NCBI GenBank assembly: GCA_025352125.1
Contig: JANXTZ010000015.1
Span: forward strand, 90,511-154,510
Length of the DNA stretch: 64,000 nucleotides
From: Deinococcales bacterium
Lineage (GTDB): Bacteria; Deinococcota; Deinococci; Deinococcales; JAAFIG01
Direction of reading: 5' to 3'
Of this stretch, positions 23,369-32,290 are shown piece by piece (the first letter of the stretch is position 1; each line of letters starts with the position of its first letter). The notes under the pieces are model-generated. The model had not been told where the DNA came from. It ran no database searches and worked only from the letters and a program-made list of their open reading frames with translations. A program made the translations under genes and the position numbers.

Positions 23369-23754
23369 AACAACTCACGCTCGAGATGCTAACAGGCGAT
23401 TACGCCATTCACCGACTTGATGCAAACTCGAGCATTCCAGATTGGGCTTTGAACGCGACTGGTTTCTCGAGCATCACACGCACACCTGATGAGCTTTCGA
23501 TTGTTTGTGAAAGTGTCATCACAGATATGGAAGATGTCAGGCAAGATTCGGGCTGGGCGTGCCTCAAACTGGTTGGACCTTTCGCCTTTGATTTGACTGG
23601 CATTCTCTCGAGTATTCTGAACCCACTCCGTGACGCCGAAATCGGAATTTTTGCCATTTCGACGTTCGACACCGATTACGTGCTGGTCAAACTCGAGCAT
23701 CTGGAACGTGCTGTTGTGACCCTCGAGAATGCTGGGCATACCATCAAAAAATAG
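23365..23754 (+). CDS. ACT-domain protein
   Basis: Small protein of about 129 residues resembling the stand-alone ACT/CASTOR-like family (blocks [23 protein letters not shown] and [16 protein letters not shown]). Members bind small ligands, often amino acids, and have regulatory roles; the ligand here is unknown. The start is set at the GTG at 23365, which overlaps the UbiA stop as GTGA. An in-frame GTG at 23356 is the alternative. A terminator follows 12 bases after the stop, so the transcript is ubiA plus this gene. Confidence 0.8.
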   Translation: MKQLTLEMLTGDYAIHRLDANSSIPDWALNATGFSSITRTPDELSIVCESVITDMEDVRQDSGWACLKLVGPFAFDLTGILSSILNPLRDAEIGIFAISTFDTDYVLVKLEHLERAVVTLENAGHTIKK

Positions 23755-23765
23755 AACTCAAAAGT

Positions 23766-23788
23766 AACCCCCTGCGCCGTAGGGGGTT
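23766..23788 (+). terminator. Intrinsic terminator after the UbiA/ACT operon
   Basis: 8-bp stem AACCCCCT with AGGGGGTT and a 7-base loop, followed by TTCCTC. It is well placed right after the stop at 23754, though the T-run is short. Confidence 0.65.
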
Positions 23789-23886
23789 TCCTCATGGGTA
23801 TTTTCTTGTAAAAACACTTTGTCCCTCGAGAAAATTTATCCCACAAGCTCGAGTCACTGTAGAATCATGTCCTACGGAGGCAACAC

Positions 23887-24888
23887 ATGGCACGAATCGT
23901 GACACTTTTTACTGGACAATGGGCTGATCTTCCACTTGCCGACCTTGCGCCAATGGCGAAAGACATGGGCTATGACGGTCTGGAGCTTGCCTGTTGGGGC
24001 GACCATTTTGATGTGACGGAGGCTTTAAAATCCGATGCTTACGTCAAAGAAAAACGTTCGCTTCTCGAGAAACACGGTTTGCAATCCGTGGCGATTTCGG
24101 CGCACTTGGTCGGGCAGGCGGTCTGTGATCTGATCGATGAGCGTCACAAGAGTATTCTGCCCGCGCACGTCTGGGGGGACGGCGATCCCGAGGGCGTGCG
24201 TCAACGCGCGGCGCTCGAGATTGCGAATACCGCCAGAGCCGCGCAAAAATTTGGCGTGAAAGTCGTGAATGGTTTTACAGGCTCGAGCATCTGGCACAGT
24301 TTGTACGCATTTCCGCCAACCAGTCAGGAATACTGGGAGGCTGGTTTTACCGATTTCGCCAGGCGCTGGCTGCCAATTCTCGGGGTGTTTGAAAGCTGTG
24401 ATGTGAATTTCGCGCTCGAGGTTCACCCGACAGAAATAGCTTTCGACATTGCCAGTGCGCAACACGCGCTGGTGGCATTGGATCATCACAAGCGCTTTGG
24501 GTTTAATTACGACCCTAGCCATTTGGGGTATCAGGGCGTCGATTACGTGCGCTTCTTGCGGGTCTTTAAAAACCGTATTTTTCATGCGCACATGAAAGAC
24601 GTTTGGTGGGGGCATGGCAACGGCGATGTTGGCGTGTTCGGCGGGCATGTCAGCTTTGGCGATGCGCGGCGCTTCTGGGATTTCCGCAGCGTTGGACGCG
24701 GCGACATCAACTTTGAAGAAATTATTGTGGCACTGAATGATATTGCTTACGCGGGACCGCTCAGCGTCGAATGGGAAGACTCGAGGATGGATCGGGTGCA
24801 CGGCGCGACGGAAAGCGCGGCATTCCTGAGAAAGCTCGATTTCAAACCGAGTAACTTGGCGTTCGATGCCGCGTTCGAGAAAAAATGA
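23887..24888 (+). CDS. Sugar phosphate isomerase/epimerase family protein
   Basis: Xylose-isomerase-like TIM-barrel protein, 333 residues. Family blocks: [17 protein letters not shown] at the N-terminus, [14 protein letters not shown] near 177, [19 protein letters not shown] near 207, HAHMKDVWW near 235 and [15 protein letters not shown] near 287. These supply the E, D, H and E metal ligands. CGGAGG sits seven bases before the ATG. It forms an operon with a hypothetical gene and a Gfo/Idh/MocA dehydrogenase, suggesting catabolism of inositol or another modified sugar. Confidence 0.92.
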   Translation: MARIVTLFTGQWADLPLADLAPMAKDMGYDGLELACWGDHFDVTEALKSDAYVKEKRSLLEKHGLQSVAISAHLVGQAVCDLIDERHKSILPAHVWGDGDPEGVRQRAALEIANTARAAQKFGVKVVNGFTGSSIWHSLYAFPPTSQEYWEAGFTDFARRWLPILGVFESCDVNFALEVHPTEIAFDIASAQHALVALDHHKRFGFNYDPSHLGYQGVDYVRFLRVFKNRIFHAHMKDVWWGHGNGDVGVFGGHVSFGDARRFWDFRSVGRGDINFEEIIVALNDIAYAGPLSVEWEDSRMDRVHGATESAAFLRKLDFKPSNLAFDAAFEKK

Positions 24889-24904
24889 TTGAAGCTCGAG
24901 CTTG

Positions 24905-25366
24905 ATGCAGTCCCTTTCAATTCGGGGGCGGGTGGCGTTTGTGGCGGCGTGTGTCGAAAACGCAATTCGGCATTTTGAAATTCTCAGCGCCAGTGATTTC
25001 CTGGAAACACTTTGGAGTTTTTGCGCTGAAGAGAATTTGCTCGAGTGGGAAGCCAGAATTCAGGCGCTTCACCCGATTCATTGGCAGGGAATCGCACTGG
25101 CGCATCTCGAGGCTCGAATTCAATCGGTATTGCAAGATTTGTTCGCCAATGCCATCGCGGTGGGAACGCGAAACTTGTATTCTGATTACCAAAGTTTGGA
25201 AACCGAAGAATCACTGGCGGAGGTTGTACAGCAAATGCAAGTCTTGGAACTCGAGTTGCCTGATTTGGAATGGTTCAGGTTTTCTGGCGTGAGCGAAGCC
25301 AAAGGTTGGGGCGTGGCGTTTGACGCGATTGAACTTCGAGCAAAGATTTTGAAAGGATTGACATGA
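24905..25366 (+). CDS. Hypothetical protein in the sugar isomerase operon
   Basis: Helical, acidic 153-residue protein with no recognised domain ([20 protein letters not shown] at the N-terminus, tryptophan-rich middle). The ATG at 24905 follows the isomerase stop by 16 bases, and its TGA overlaps the ATG of the dehydrogenase by four bases. It is therefore almost certainly translated as part of the operon. It may act as an accessory or regulatory subunit, but nothing in the sequence shows how. Confidence 0.75.
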   Translation: MQSLSIRGRVAFVAACVENAIRHFEILSASDFLETLWSFCAEENLLEWEARIQALHPIHWQGIALAHLEARIQSVLQDLFANAIAVGTRNLYSDYQSLETEESLAEVVQQMQVLELELPDLEWFRFSGVSEAKGWGVAFDAIELRAKILKGLT

Positions 25367-26526
25367 GCAAACCAAAACTGAAATACGGCATGGTTGGTGG
25401 CGGACGCGATGCGTTCATTGGGGCGGTTCACCGCATGGCGATGGCGCTCGACGGACAGTATGAGATGGTGGCGGGGGCACTCTCGAGCACCCCCGAAAAG
25501 GCGCTGGCGAGCGGTGAGGATTTGGGTTTGGACACAGGCAGAAATTACCCGAGTTGGCAGGCAATGCTCGAGGGAGAGTTAAAACTTCCAGCCCCGGAGC
25601 GCATGGATTTGGTGGTGATCGTCACGCCGAACCATGTGCATTATCCTGTGGCGAAAGCCTTTGCCGAGGCTGGTTTTCATGTGGTCAGCGACAAGCCTCT
25701 GGTGCACACGCTCGAGCAAGCCAGAGATTTGGTCAGCACGGTTGAGAAATCTGGCGTGGTGTTCGGTGTGACCTACAATTACACGGGTTATCCGATGGTG
25801 CGTCATGCCAGAGAAATGGTGCGGCGCGGCGACCTGGGTGAGATTCGCAAGGTCATTGTCGAGTACAACCAGGGCTGGCTGGCGACCAACCTCGAGGCTT
25901 CGGGACAAAAGCAAGCCGATTGGCGCACCGATCCGGCGCGGTCTGGGGCGGCGGGTGCGATAGGTGACATCGGCACGCACGCCGAAAACCTGATGGCGAC
26001 GATCACGGGTTTGGAGCTGGAAGCGATTTGCGCGGATTTGACCTCGTTTGTGCCTGGGCGCAAGCTGGACGACGACGGCAATCTGTTGATGCGTTTCACC
26101 AACGGCGCGAAGGGCGTCATGATCGCCTCACAGATTCAGGTTGGCGGCGAGAACGACATTCGGATTCGGGTTTTTGGCACAAAGGGCGGCATCGAGTGGC
26201 ATCAGGAAAACCCGAATTACCTCGAGTTCAACCCCCTGGGCGGTGTGCGCCAAATTTTGACGCGAGGTGCGGATTATCTGTGCGATGCGGCGAAAAAAGC
26301 GATTCGGATTCCGGCTGGGCATCCCGAGGCGTTTCTCGAGGCGTTCGCCAACCTGTACGTTGGGGTTGCCGAGGCGATTCGTGCCAAAAAATCTGGGGTG
26401 GCATTGACCGCGCTCGAGGGTGATTTTCCGACGGTGGTTGACGGGGCGCGGGGCGTGCATTTTATCGAGAAAACCGTTTTGAGCGCGGCAAGTCTAGAAA
26501 AATGGACTGACGCCAAGTTCGCGTAG
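25363..26526 (+). CDS. Gfo/Idh/MocA family oxidoreductase
   Basis: NAD(P)-dependent sugar dehydrogenase, 387 residues. The N-terminal Rossmann fold reads [17 protein letters not shown], a variant GxGxxx motif, with [31 protein letters not shown] (residues about 85-115) containing the diagnostic DKP-type EKP variant. The C-terminal domain has [13 protein letters not shown] with the catalytic His. It likely oxidises a sugar or cyclitol in concert with the upstream isomerase. Confidence 0.92.
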   Translation: MSKPKLKYGMVGGGRDAFIGAVHRMAMALDGQYEMVAGALSSTPEKALASGEDLGLDTGRNYPSWQAMLEGELKLPAPERMDLVVIVTPNHVHYPVAKAFAEAGFHVVSDKPLVHTLEQARDLVSTVEKSGVVFGVTYNYTGYPMVRHAREMVRRGDLGEIRKVIVEYNQGWLATNLEASGQKQADWRTDPARSGAAGAIGDIGTHAENLMATITGLELEAICADLTSFVPGRKLDDDGNLLMRFTNGAKGVMIASQIQVGGENDIRIRVFGTKGGIEWHQENPNYLEFNPLGGVRQILTRGADYLCDAAKKAIRIPAGHPEAFLEAFANLYVGVAEAIRAKKSGVALTALEGDFPTVVDGARGVHFIEKTVLSAASLEKWTDAKFA

Positions 26527-26529
26527 GGG

Positions 26530-26543
26530 CGAGACGTGTCTCG
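26530..26543. repeat. Short palindrome CGAGAC-GT-GTCTCG
   Basis: Perfect 6-bp arms just after the dehydrogenase stop, in a GC-rich setting resembling dispersed palindromes. It might act as a weak terminator; no T-run follows. Confidence 0.35.
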
Positions 26544-26733
26544 TCCTGCCCAATTCGAGTCATTCAACATTTTTTAGGAGGCTCGAGATTGAAGGTTGAT
26601 CTCGAGCTTGTTGCTGCATCAAGACTCTCATTTTGAAGTTTGGGTTGAAACACCGTCCAGACCGTGATAAAGCTGCCCGAGTGTGATTCTCGAGTGTGAT
26701 TTTTGAACTCGAGTGCTGTCATTATTTTGGCGC

Positions 26734-26761
26734 TTGCGATTACCAAATTTAGGCTTACAAT
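26734..26761 (+). promoter_or_regulatory. Promoter TTGCGA-N16-TACAAT
   Basis: Good -35/-10 pair 28 bases before the ATG of the lipoprotein metalloprotease, which also has a Shine-Dalgarno site (GGAGG), so this is a leadered transcript. Confidence 0.6.
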
Positions 26762-26789
26762 ATCCTTACCAATCTCGGAGGTACCGCTC

Positions 26790-28787
26790 ATGTATAAACG
26801 CATTGCTTTGATTCTCGGACTTGCAGCATTGATGGCATCGTGCAATCAAACACCAACCCAAGAGGCTGTCCAAGCCGACAGTGCCAGTCAGGACCTTCGT
26901 TCTCGCGTTGAGCTTGAAACCTTGCAACCAGGAAAGTTTAAATTCATCCATCAGGATTTGAAAATCAATCTGGTCTTTGTGGGTTACAACCAAGGCGGTG
27001 GCGCTCGGGGCATCAACCTCAACACCTTCAAGAAAGTGTTGCCCAGCAAGTACAAAGCCATCAACCGTGGACCCAGTTTTTATGGCGCTCCAGAATACAC
27101 GGGCAACAACTTTGGCTATGATTACAAGATCAAATTTGCCGATAAATCCTTCGAGAACGCATTTTTCAAGCACCTCTCGAGCATCGCCATCGAAAAGCCG
27201 CTGACCGCCTTCCAAGCCGCCTACAACTGCCAGGGCACAGCGCCGTGCCCCGCGAACGCCAGCAACATTGGCAAGGTGATCGACAAAAATTATTGGATCG
27301 ATGCACCAAGCGTCGAAAAGTGGCTGGCGTACAACGCTCCAGAACGCTTGGGGGTCAACACCAAAGATTACACGGTGTTTTTGGTCAACTGGTTTGACCG
27401 CCCAGATTTCAAATTCCATGTTTACACCAAAACCGACGAACCCGACCCTGACACGGGTTACAACTTTGGGGCGCTGCGCAGCTCGAGGAAAATGATTGCC
27501 TGGGGCGGCACGACCCCAGACGACAAGCAAGGCGGTCTGGGCAAGCTCTCGAGGTTGTGGTTTTTTGACCTGTCCGCCGGTCCAGAGTACAACTCGAGCA
27601 TGTATGACATCAGCAATGCCGACATTGACGGCGATACCAAAACCGATTACCGGATGCCGCCGATCTGGGATTACGGCAGCACCAAACCGACCTACAGGGC
27701 GTTCAACGACCTGTCTGGCGACCTGGGCAAGATCGTGCGTTACGTGGCAATCGATTTGTTGTTCACCAGTTCACCGATTTACCGTGCGGGACTGACGCAA
27801 CCCGTTTTGCCCGATACCGTTAAACTGGTCGCCAACGTTTATCAGGGCGTACCTGGTCTGGACGGCAAAAGCCTGATCGATAAAAAATTATTGCTCGAGC
27901 AATTGCAAAAATTGCAACCCTTGACTGACTTTAAGCTTGAGTTAAAAGATCAGGTCTACACGAGTGAAGCCAAACGAACCTACGAGTGCGTGGCGAACAA
28001 CACGACCTGTTACCCAGATGCGTTTGGTGGTTTCCCTGGCGCGAGTGTTTTTGTTTACAGTTTGCTGAATTTGGACAAACTGATTGGCTTTGACCAAAAA
28101 AATTACGAACTGCCGATAGTTGCGTACACCGTGCCCGACAATGTTCCCGCGCCGTATCTGGGACTTGCCGACGACGATTATAAAACTGGCACGCAGAGCT
28201 TTGTCAATGCAATTGTGACCCCGGACATCAACCAATTTTATGGTCTGACCACCACCCTGATTCACGAGGTCGGGCATCATTTGGCGATGTCGCACCCACA
28301 TGATGGTTTTGATTTCCAGGACAACATCGATTTTGGCACGACCGGCGATTTCACCTATTCGTGGTTGGGCGACCAGTCCAACACCATGATGAGTTACATC
28401 GACCTGAACTGGGATTTCTCGCAATTTGACCGTGACAACATGAACCGTTATCTGGTTTCTACCTACATCAACCAGTCAAACGCCATTCTGGGCGATCTGG
28501 TCAAGAATCCCAAAGCCAGACAAGTCCGTGGTTTGCTGGCTGCGGCAGACCGTTTGGCAGAAAATGCGCTCGAGTCGTATGACGACATGCGTTATCTCGA
28601 GGCGAGTTTTAAAGCCAAAGCCGCCTTTAAGATCGTGCTCGAGTCTGCCAAAGCGATTGGCGTGCCGCTGAAACCATTTCATTGGTACGAGGGTTACGGC
28701 GTTGGTGCGGCAGCACTTTCACCGGCTCGTTTGAACGATTTCTACCAAGATTCACAAATTGCCATGCAGCACCACATGGCTCCGTGA
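26790..28787 (+). CDS. Putative secreted zinc metalloprotease lipoprotein (metzincin-like)
   Basis: 665-residue exported protein. The N-terminus MYKRIALILGLAALMASC is a lipoprotein signal with the lipid-attachment Cys at residue 18. Near residue 491 the motif LIHEVGHHLAMSHPHDGFD fits HExxHxxxxxH, and about 30 residues later SNTMMSYIDL resembles a Met-turn, so the protein looks metzincin-like. The usual Gly of HExxHxxGxxH is Ala. The ~480-residue N-terminal region is not recognised and contains several Trp/Tyr-rich blocks. The ATG at 26790 has GGAGG eight bases upstream. It probably degrades or processes external proteins; the substrate is unknown. Confidence 0.8.
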   Translation: MYKRIALILGLAALMASCNQTPTQEAVQADSASQDLRSRVELETLQPGKFKFIHQDLKINLVFVGYNQGGGARGINLNTFKKVLPSKYKAINRGPSFYGAPEYTGNNFGYDYKIKFADKSFENAFFKHLSSIAIEKPLTAFQAAYNCQGTAPCPANASNIGKVIDKNYWIDAPSVEKWLAYNAPERLGVNTKDYTVFLVNWFDRPDFKFHVYTKTDEPDPDTGYNFGALRSSRKMIAWGGTTPDDKQGGLGKLSRLWFFDLSAGPEYNSSMYDISNADIDGDTKTDYRMPPIWDYGSTKPTYRAFNDLSGDLGKIVRYVAIDLLFTSSPIYRAGLTQPVLPDTVKLVANVYQGVPGLDGKSLIDKKLLLEQLQKLQPLTDFKLELKDQVYTSEAKRTYECVANNTTCYPDAFGGFPGASVFVYSLLNLDKLIGFDQKNYELPIVAYTVPDNVPAPYLGLADDDYKTGTQSFVNAIVTPDINQFYGLTTTLIHEVGHHLAMSHPHDGFDFQDNIDFGTTGDFTYSWLGDQSNTMMSYIDLNWDFSQFDRDNMNRYLVSTYINQSNAILGDLVKNPKARQVRGLLAAADRLAENALESYDDMRYLEASFKAKAAFKIVLESAKAIGVPLKPFHWYEGYGVGAAALSPARLNDFYQDSQIAMQHHMAP

Positions 28788-28796
28788 GAAAATTTT

Positions 28797-28826
28797 AAAT
28801 GCCTGAGATTGAGTTCTCAGGCATTT
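28797..28826. terminator. Hairpin after the metalloprotease gene
   Basis: Perfect 12-bp stem AAATGCCTGAGA and complement with a 6-base loop, ten bases past the stop. It is likely a transcription terminator although only three Ts follow. Confidence 0.6.
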
Positions 28827-28875
28827 AGGCTCAAGAACTCACCTCTGGAGGGCACAATAAGGCTCGAGGTCAACC

Positions 28876-29406
28876 ATGAAATACGTTTTAAGTTTAATCG
28901 TTTTTGGCTTTTGTCTCGGCTTGGCTCAATTGGCGCTGGCGCAACCCACCATGACCAAAAACCTTGACCACTACCAGCCGGTGCTCGAGTTGATGAACAC
29001 GGTCAACATTGTCACGCAGATTGATGCCGTGCCTGGTTTGGCATTCAATAAAAGCCAGTCAAAACCTCTTTTGGATTTATTACATGATCTGAGTGCAACA
29101 GCCAAGCTCGAGCCTGATGCTGCGTTAAGCATGTTAAAAACGCTCGAAGCCAAAATTTTGACGCCGACGCAGTTCAAAGCCTTGGGGCAAAAACGCCTCG
29201 AGTTGAAAGCCTTGGCGCAAAAACGTCGAACGCAAGTTCGGGTTTCTGAGGGCGGCTCGAGCGCCTTGAACCTGTACTCGTTGACCGTGCCTGGCGCGAG
29301 GGCTTTCATCACGATTCTCGAGAAGGGTGAAAGTGTCAATCCGTTTCGGGTTGATCCGAATCTGGGGATTTTGAAGAAATTTGTCAGTACGCTCGAGACA
29401 CGTTAA
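28876..29406 (+). CDS. Secreted hypothetical protein, 176 aa
   Basis: Has a clear signal peptide (MKYVLSLIVFGFCLGLAQ, cleavage near ALAQ) followed by a mostly helical, lysine/leucine-rich region with the near-repeat LGQKRLELKALAQKR around residue 100. No domain is recognised. GAGGTCAACC precedes the ATG at 28876. It follows the exported metalloprotease on the same strand but is separated from it by a hairpin. Confidence 0.75.
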   Translation: MKYVLSLIVFGFCLGLAQLALAQPTMTKNLDHYQPVLELMNTVNIVTQIDAVPGLAFNKSQSKPLLDLLHDLSATAKLEPDAALSMLKTLEAKILTPTQFKALGQKRLELKALAQKRRTQVRVSEGGSSALNLYSLTVPGARAFITILEKGESVNPFRVDPNLGILKKFVSTLETR

Positions 29407-29487
29407 CCACCGTTTTTTGAATGCTCGAGATTCTGAAAGTGGAATCTCGAGCATTTTGCTTGGTTTACTTATCCCAAGGGTCTGGAG

Positions 29488-29493
29488 TATCTT
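29488..29493 (+). promoter_or_regulatory. -10 box TATCTT for the P1B-4 ATPase
   Basis: TATCTT, seven bases, ATG at 29501. It supports the ATG at 29501 rather than the upstream end of the open frame at 29381. Confidence 0.45.
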
Positions 29494-29500
29494 ATTAGGA

Positions 29501-31459
29501 ATGATTCCTAGTAAGCCATTCTCGTCACAACAAACAACATCAGGGTTCAAGCCCCAGAACCTCTGGTCAGACCCGATTGCCCGGGCGTTCAGCCTGACAG
29601 CATTGACCCTATTTGGGCTGCTGGGCGGTGTCATCGCCAGCGCCAATGGCGCGATTACCCTCATGTGGGCGTGTTTCGGGCTGGCATTTTTGGCGGGCGG
29701 CATTCCCGCCGCCAGGGAAGCCATTCACACGCTGTTGAGTGAACGCAAACTCGATGTGGATTTGCTGATGGTCGTGGCAGCCCTCGGTGCGGCATCGGTC
29801 AACCAAGCCGAAGATGGCGCGATCTTGCTGTTCTTGTTCAGCCTCTCCAATGCCCTGCAAGATTGGGCGCTGGGACGAACCAAAACCGCGATCAGGGCTT
29901 TGATGGATTTATCGCCCGAGGGCGCAACCGTGATTCGTGACGGGCGCGAGCAATGGGTAACGCTCGAGGAAATCAAAAAAGATGATGTCTTGCTGGTCAA
30001 ACCAGGTGAACGATTCGCCGCCGATTCAATCATCCTGACCGGTTCAAGCACGGTTGACGAGAGCGCAATCACCGGCGAAAGTGTCCCAGTCGAAAAAGAA
30101 CCAGGCGGCACGGTATTTTCGGGCGCGCTGAATGGTTCGGGCGTCTTGAGGGCACGGGTCGAAAAACCTGCGGGTGAAAGCACACTCGCCAAACTCTCAA
30201 AGCTGGTCGAACAAGCCCAAGCCGCCAAAAGTCCGACCGAACAATTTGCCGACAAGCTCGAGGGACCGTACACGATAGCGGTCTTGTTCAGCATTCCGGT
30301 GGTGTTTGTGATGGCGCATTTTGTCTTTGGACTCGAGCTTGGGGCAGCCTGGTACCGCGCCATGACGTTTCTGGTGGTTGCCAGCCCGTGCGCGGTGGTC
30401 ATTGCCACCCCAGCCGCGATGCTCTCGGCGATGGCGGCGGGCGCTCGGGCGGGTGCACTGTTCAAATCTGGCGCGGCACTCGAGGCGCTGGCACGGGTCA
30501 AAACCGTGGCGATGGACAAAACGGGCACATTAACAATAGGCAAAATGAAACTGGTCGAACTGAAAACCATCAATGGTTCATACGACGATTTGTTGGCGCT
30601 CGCTGCCAGCCTCGAGCAACATTCCGAGCATCCAGTCGCGGCGGCGGTCGTCAGCGCTTACAGGGGCATTCCAGCCAAGGTGAACGATGTTAAAGCCATT
30701 CGCGGTAAGGGCATCACCGGACGTTTTGAAGGACAAACCATTTGGGCGGGCACTCGGGTTCTGGCGCTCGAGCAACATGCAGCCTTGACCCAAGAGATCC
30801 AAAGCCAACTGAATGAACTCGAGCGCCAAGGTTTGACCACCATGATTCTCGGGCGTGAAACCAGCATTCTGGCATTGCTGGCGGTGGCAGACACGCCTCG
30901 AGACGACGCAAAATTGGCGGTGGGCGCCCTGCACCGCGCCGGTTTGCGCGTCGCCATGCTGACCGGAGATCGCCGCGCCGTCGCAGAGCATATCGCCAAA
31001 GATTTGGGCGTCGATGACGTTCGCGCTGAATTATTGCCCGAACAAAAGCTTGAGGTCATTGAAGACCTGAAAAATCACGGCGGCGTGGCAATGGTCGGTG
31101 ATGGTGTCAACGACGCCCCCGCCCTGGCGAGCGCCGACATTGGCATTTCAATGGGTTCTGGTTCTGACGCCGCCCTCGAGAGCAGCGACGTTGTTCTGAT
31201 GAAAAATGACCTTTCACGTCTTGCAGGGGCGATTCAACTCGCTCGAGCCGCCAGCAACATGGTGCGATTTAACTTGACCTTTGCGCTCGGTGTGATCGTG
31301 ATTATGGGATTTTTAGCGCTGCTGGGAAAAGTGCCGCTGCCCCTTGGCGTGATTGCCCATGAGGGCGGCACGGTGTTTGTGGTCCTCAACGGGATTCGGT
31401 TGTTGGCGCATCCCGTGAAGGCACAAGATTTCTCGAGCAAACCACAACACCCTGAATGA
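29501..31459 (+). CDS. P1B-4 type heavy metal ATPase (Co/Fe/Zn exporter-like)
   Basis: Metal-transporting P-type ATPase, 652 residues, with no N-terminal metal-binding domain. Core motifs: TGESVPVEKEP (actuator), SPCAVVIATPAA (membrane metal site with SPC instead of CPC), DKTGTLTIGKM (phosphorylation), HP locus SEHPVAAAV, and GDGVNDAPALASADIG. The last helix carries HEGGTVFVVLNG. SPC together with HEGG is the signature of the P1B-4 group, whose members export Co, Fe or Zn. The start at 29501 is chosen from the -10 box; the frame is open upstream but without family sequence. Confidence 0.9.
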   Translation: MIPSKPFSSQQTTSGFKPQNLWSDPIARAFSLTALTLFGLLGGVIASANGAITLMWACFGLAFLAGGIPAAREAIHTLLSERKLDVDLLMVVAALGAASVNQAEDGAILLFLFSLSNALQDWALGRTKTAIRALMDLSPEGATVIRDGREQWVTLEEIKKDDVLLVKPGERFAADSIILTGSSTVDESAITGESVPVEKEPGGTVFSGALNGSGVLRARVEKPAGESTLAKLSKLVEQAQAAKSPTEQFADKLEGPYTIAVLFSIPVVFVMAHFVFGLELGAAWYRAMTFLVVASPCAVVIATPAAMLSAMAAGARAGALFKSGAALEALARVKTVAMDKTGTLTIGKMKLVELKTINGSYDDLLALAASLEQHSEHPVAAAVVSAYRGIPAKVNDVKAIRGKGITGRFEGQTIWAGTRVLALEQHAALTQEIQSQLNELERQGLTTMILGRETSILALLAVADTPRDDAKLAVGALHRAGLRVAMLTGDRRAVAEHIAKDLGVDDVRAELLPEQKLEVIEDLKNHGGVAMVGDGVNDAPALASADIGISMGSGSDAALESSDVVLMKNDLSRLAGAIQLARAASNMVRFNLTFALGVIVIMGFLALLGKVPLPLGVIAHEGGTVFVVLNGIRLLAHPVKAQDFSSKPQHPE

Positions 31460-31691
31460 GGCTGTGTTGACGTTCGGGCACAAAGTGCGACAAATTTGTG
31501 AACCGTTCGGCGCGTACTTCAAAGGTTTCCTGGCGCAAGTCAAGCTCGAGCCGTGCAGGTCAGCAGCCTGGAAGGTTTACGAACTCTGTCAGCCGAAATC
31601 TTTCCAGAAGTCTCGCTGGCGGGTGTGGAAACGGGCGCAGATGTTGATGGGCATGAGGCGCTTTGACGATCATGCAGTGAATTTTTAGCCA

Positions 31692-32279
31692 TTATCGTTG
31701 CCACTGATTCGCCCGAACATTCTGCTCCGCCAGCCGAGCCGTCTCCTCGATTCTCTTGGCGCGAGTTTCGGGTTTTTTGGCATTTACAATCCACTGCAAA
31801 ATCCCGCTTTTGATTGATTTTGGAAAAGCCGCAAAATTGGCTGTGGCGCTTGAGAATCCTGCCAGCGCTTTTTGTAGATCAGCGGGAATCTCGAGGGCTT
31901 CAACACCATCAAGTTTTTCCCATGAGCCATCCTTTTTGGCGGCATCAATTTTGGTTAAACCCGCACTCATCATCAAACCTTGCTCGAGCAGCCGCGCAAT
32001 GCGTTCCTTGTTGGGTTTTGACCAGCCCGATCTGGCTTTGCGCGGCGAGAAGTACAGCATCGAATGGTGAAGGTCAAACTTGCCTGGTTTGCTGTCCACC
32101 CAACCAAAACACAGCGCCTCTTCGACCTGATCGTTGTACGAGAGCGGGCGCGAACCCGAAGATTTTTTGTCAAACACCAACCTCACGCCAGTTTCTTGGT
32201 CTTGGTGTTCGAGCAACCACGCCCGCCACTCGGCTCGGGATTGGGCGTAAAATTGATCGGGAAGTAATTTGAGCTGCAT
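31692..32279 (-). CDS. YdeI/OmdA family protein
   Basis: 195-residue protein of the YdeI/OmpD-associated family. Diagnostic blocks: SRAEWRAWLLEHQDQETGVRLVF near the N-terminus, SYNDQVEEALCFGWVDSKPG, YFSPRKARSGWSKPNKERIARL and a C-terminal LQWIVNAKKPETRAKRIEE. Some members protect against bacteriocins or antimicrobial peptides; the biochemical role is unresolved. The ATG at 32279 is used; TAAAAT lies eight bases upstream, close to leaderless spacing. Confidence 0.85.
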   Translation of the reverse strand: MQLKLLPDQFYAQSRAEWRAWLLEHQDQETGVRLVFDKKSSGSRPLSYNDQVEEALCFGWVDSKPGKFDLHHSMLYFSPRKARSGWSKPNKERIARLLEQGLMMSAGLTKIDAAKKDGSWEKLDGVEALEIPADLQKALAGFSSATANFAAFPKSIKSGILQWIVNAKKPETRAKRIEETARLAEQNVRANQWQR

Positions 32280-32290
32280 CAAAATCTATT

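Noticed and set aside
26766..27530. 254-codon open frame on the minus strand
   Set aside because: Antisense to the metalloprotease lipoprotein and crosses its signal peptide; no family features.
31464..31688. 74-codon open frame between the P1B-4 ATPase and the YdeI gene
   Set aside because: No family match, no ribosome site and a TTG start. The interval has some coding-like texture and may be a decayed remnant, but no product can be named.
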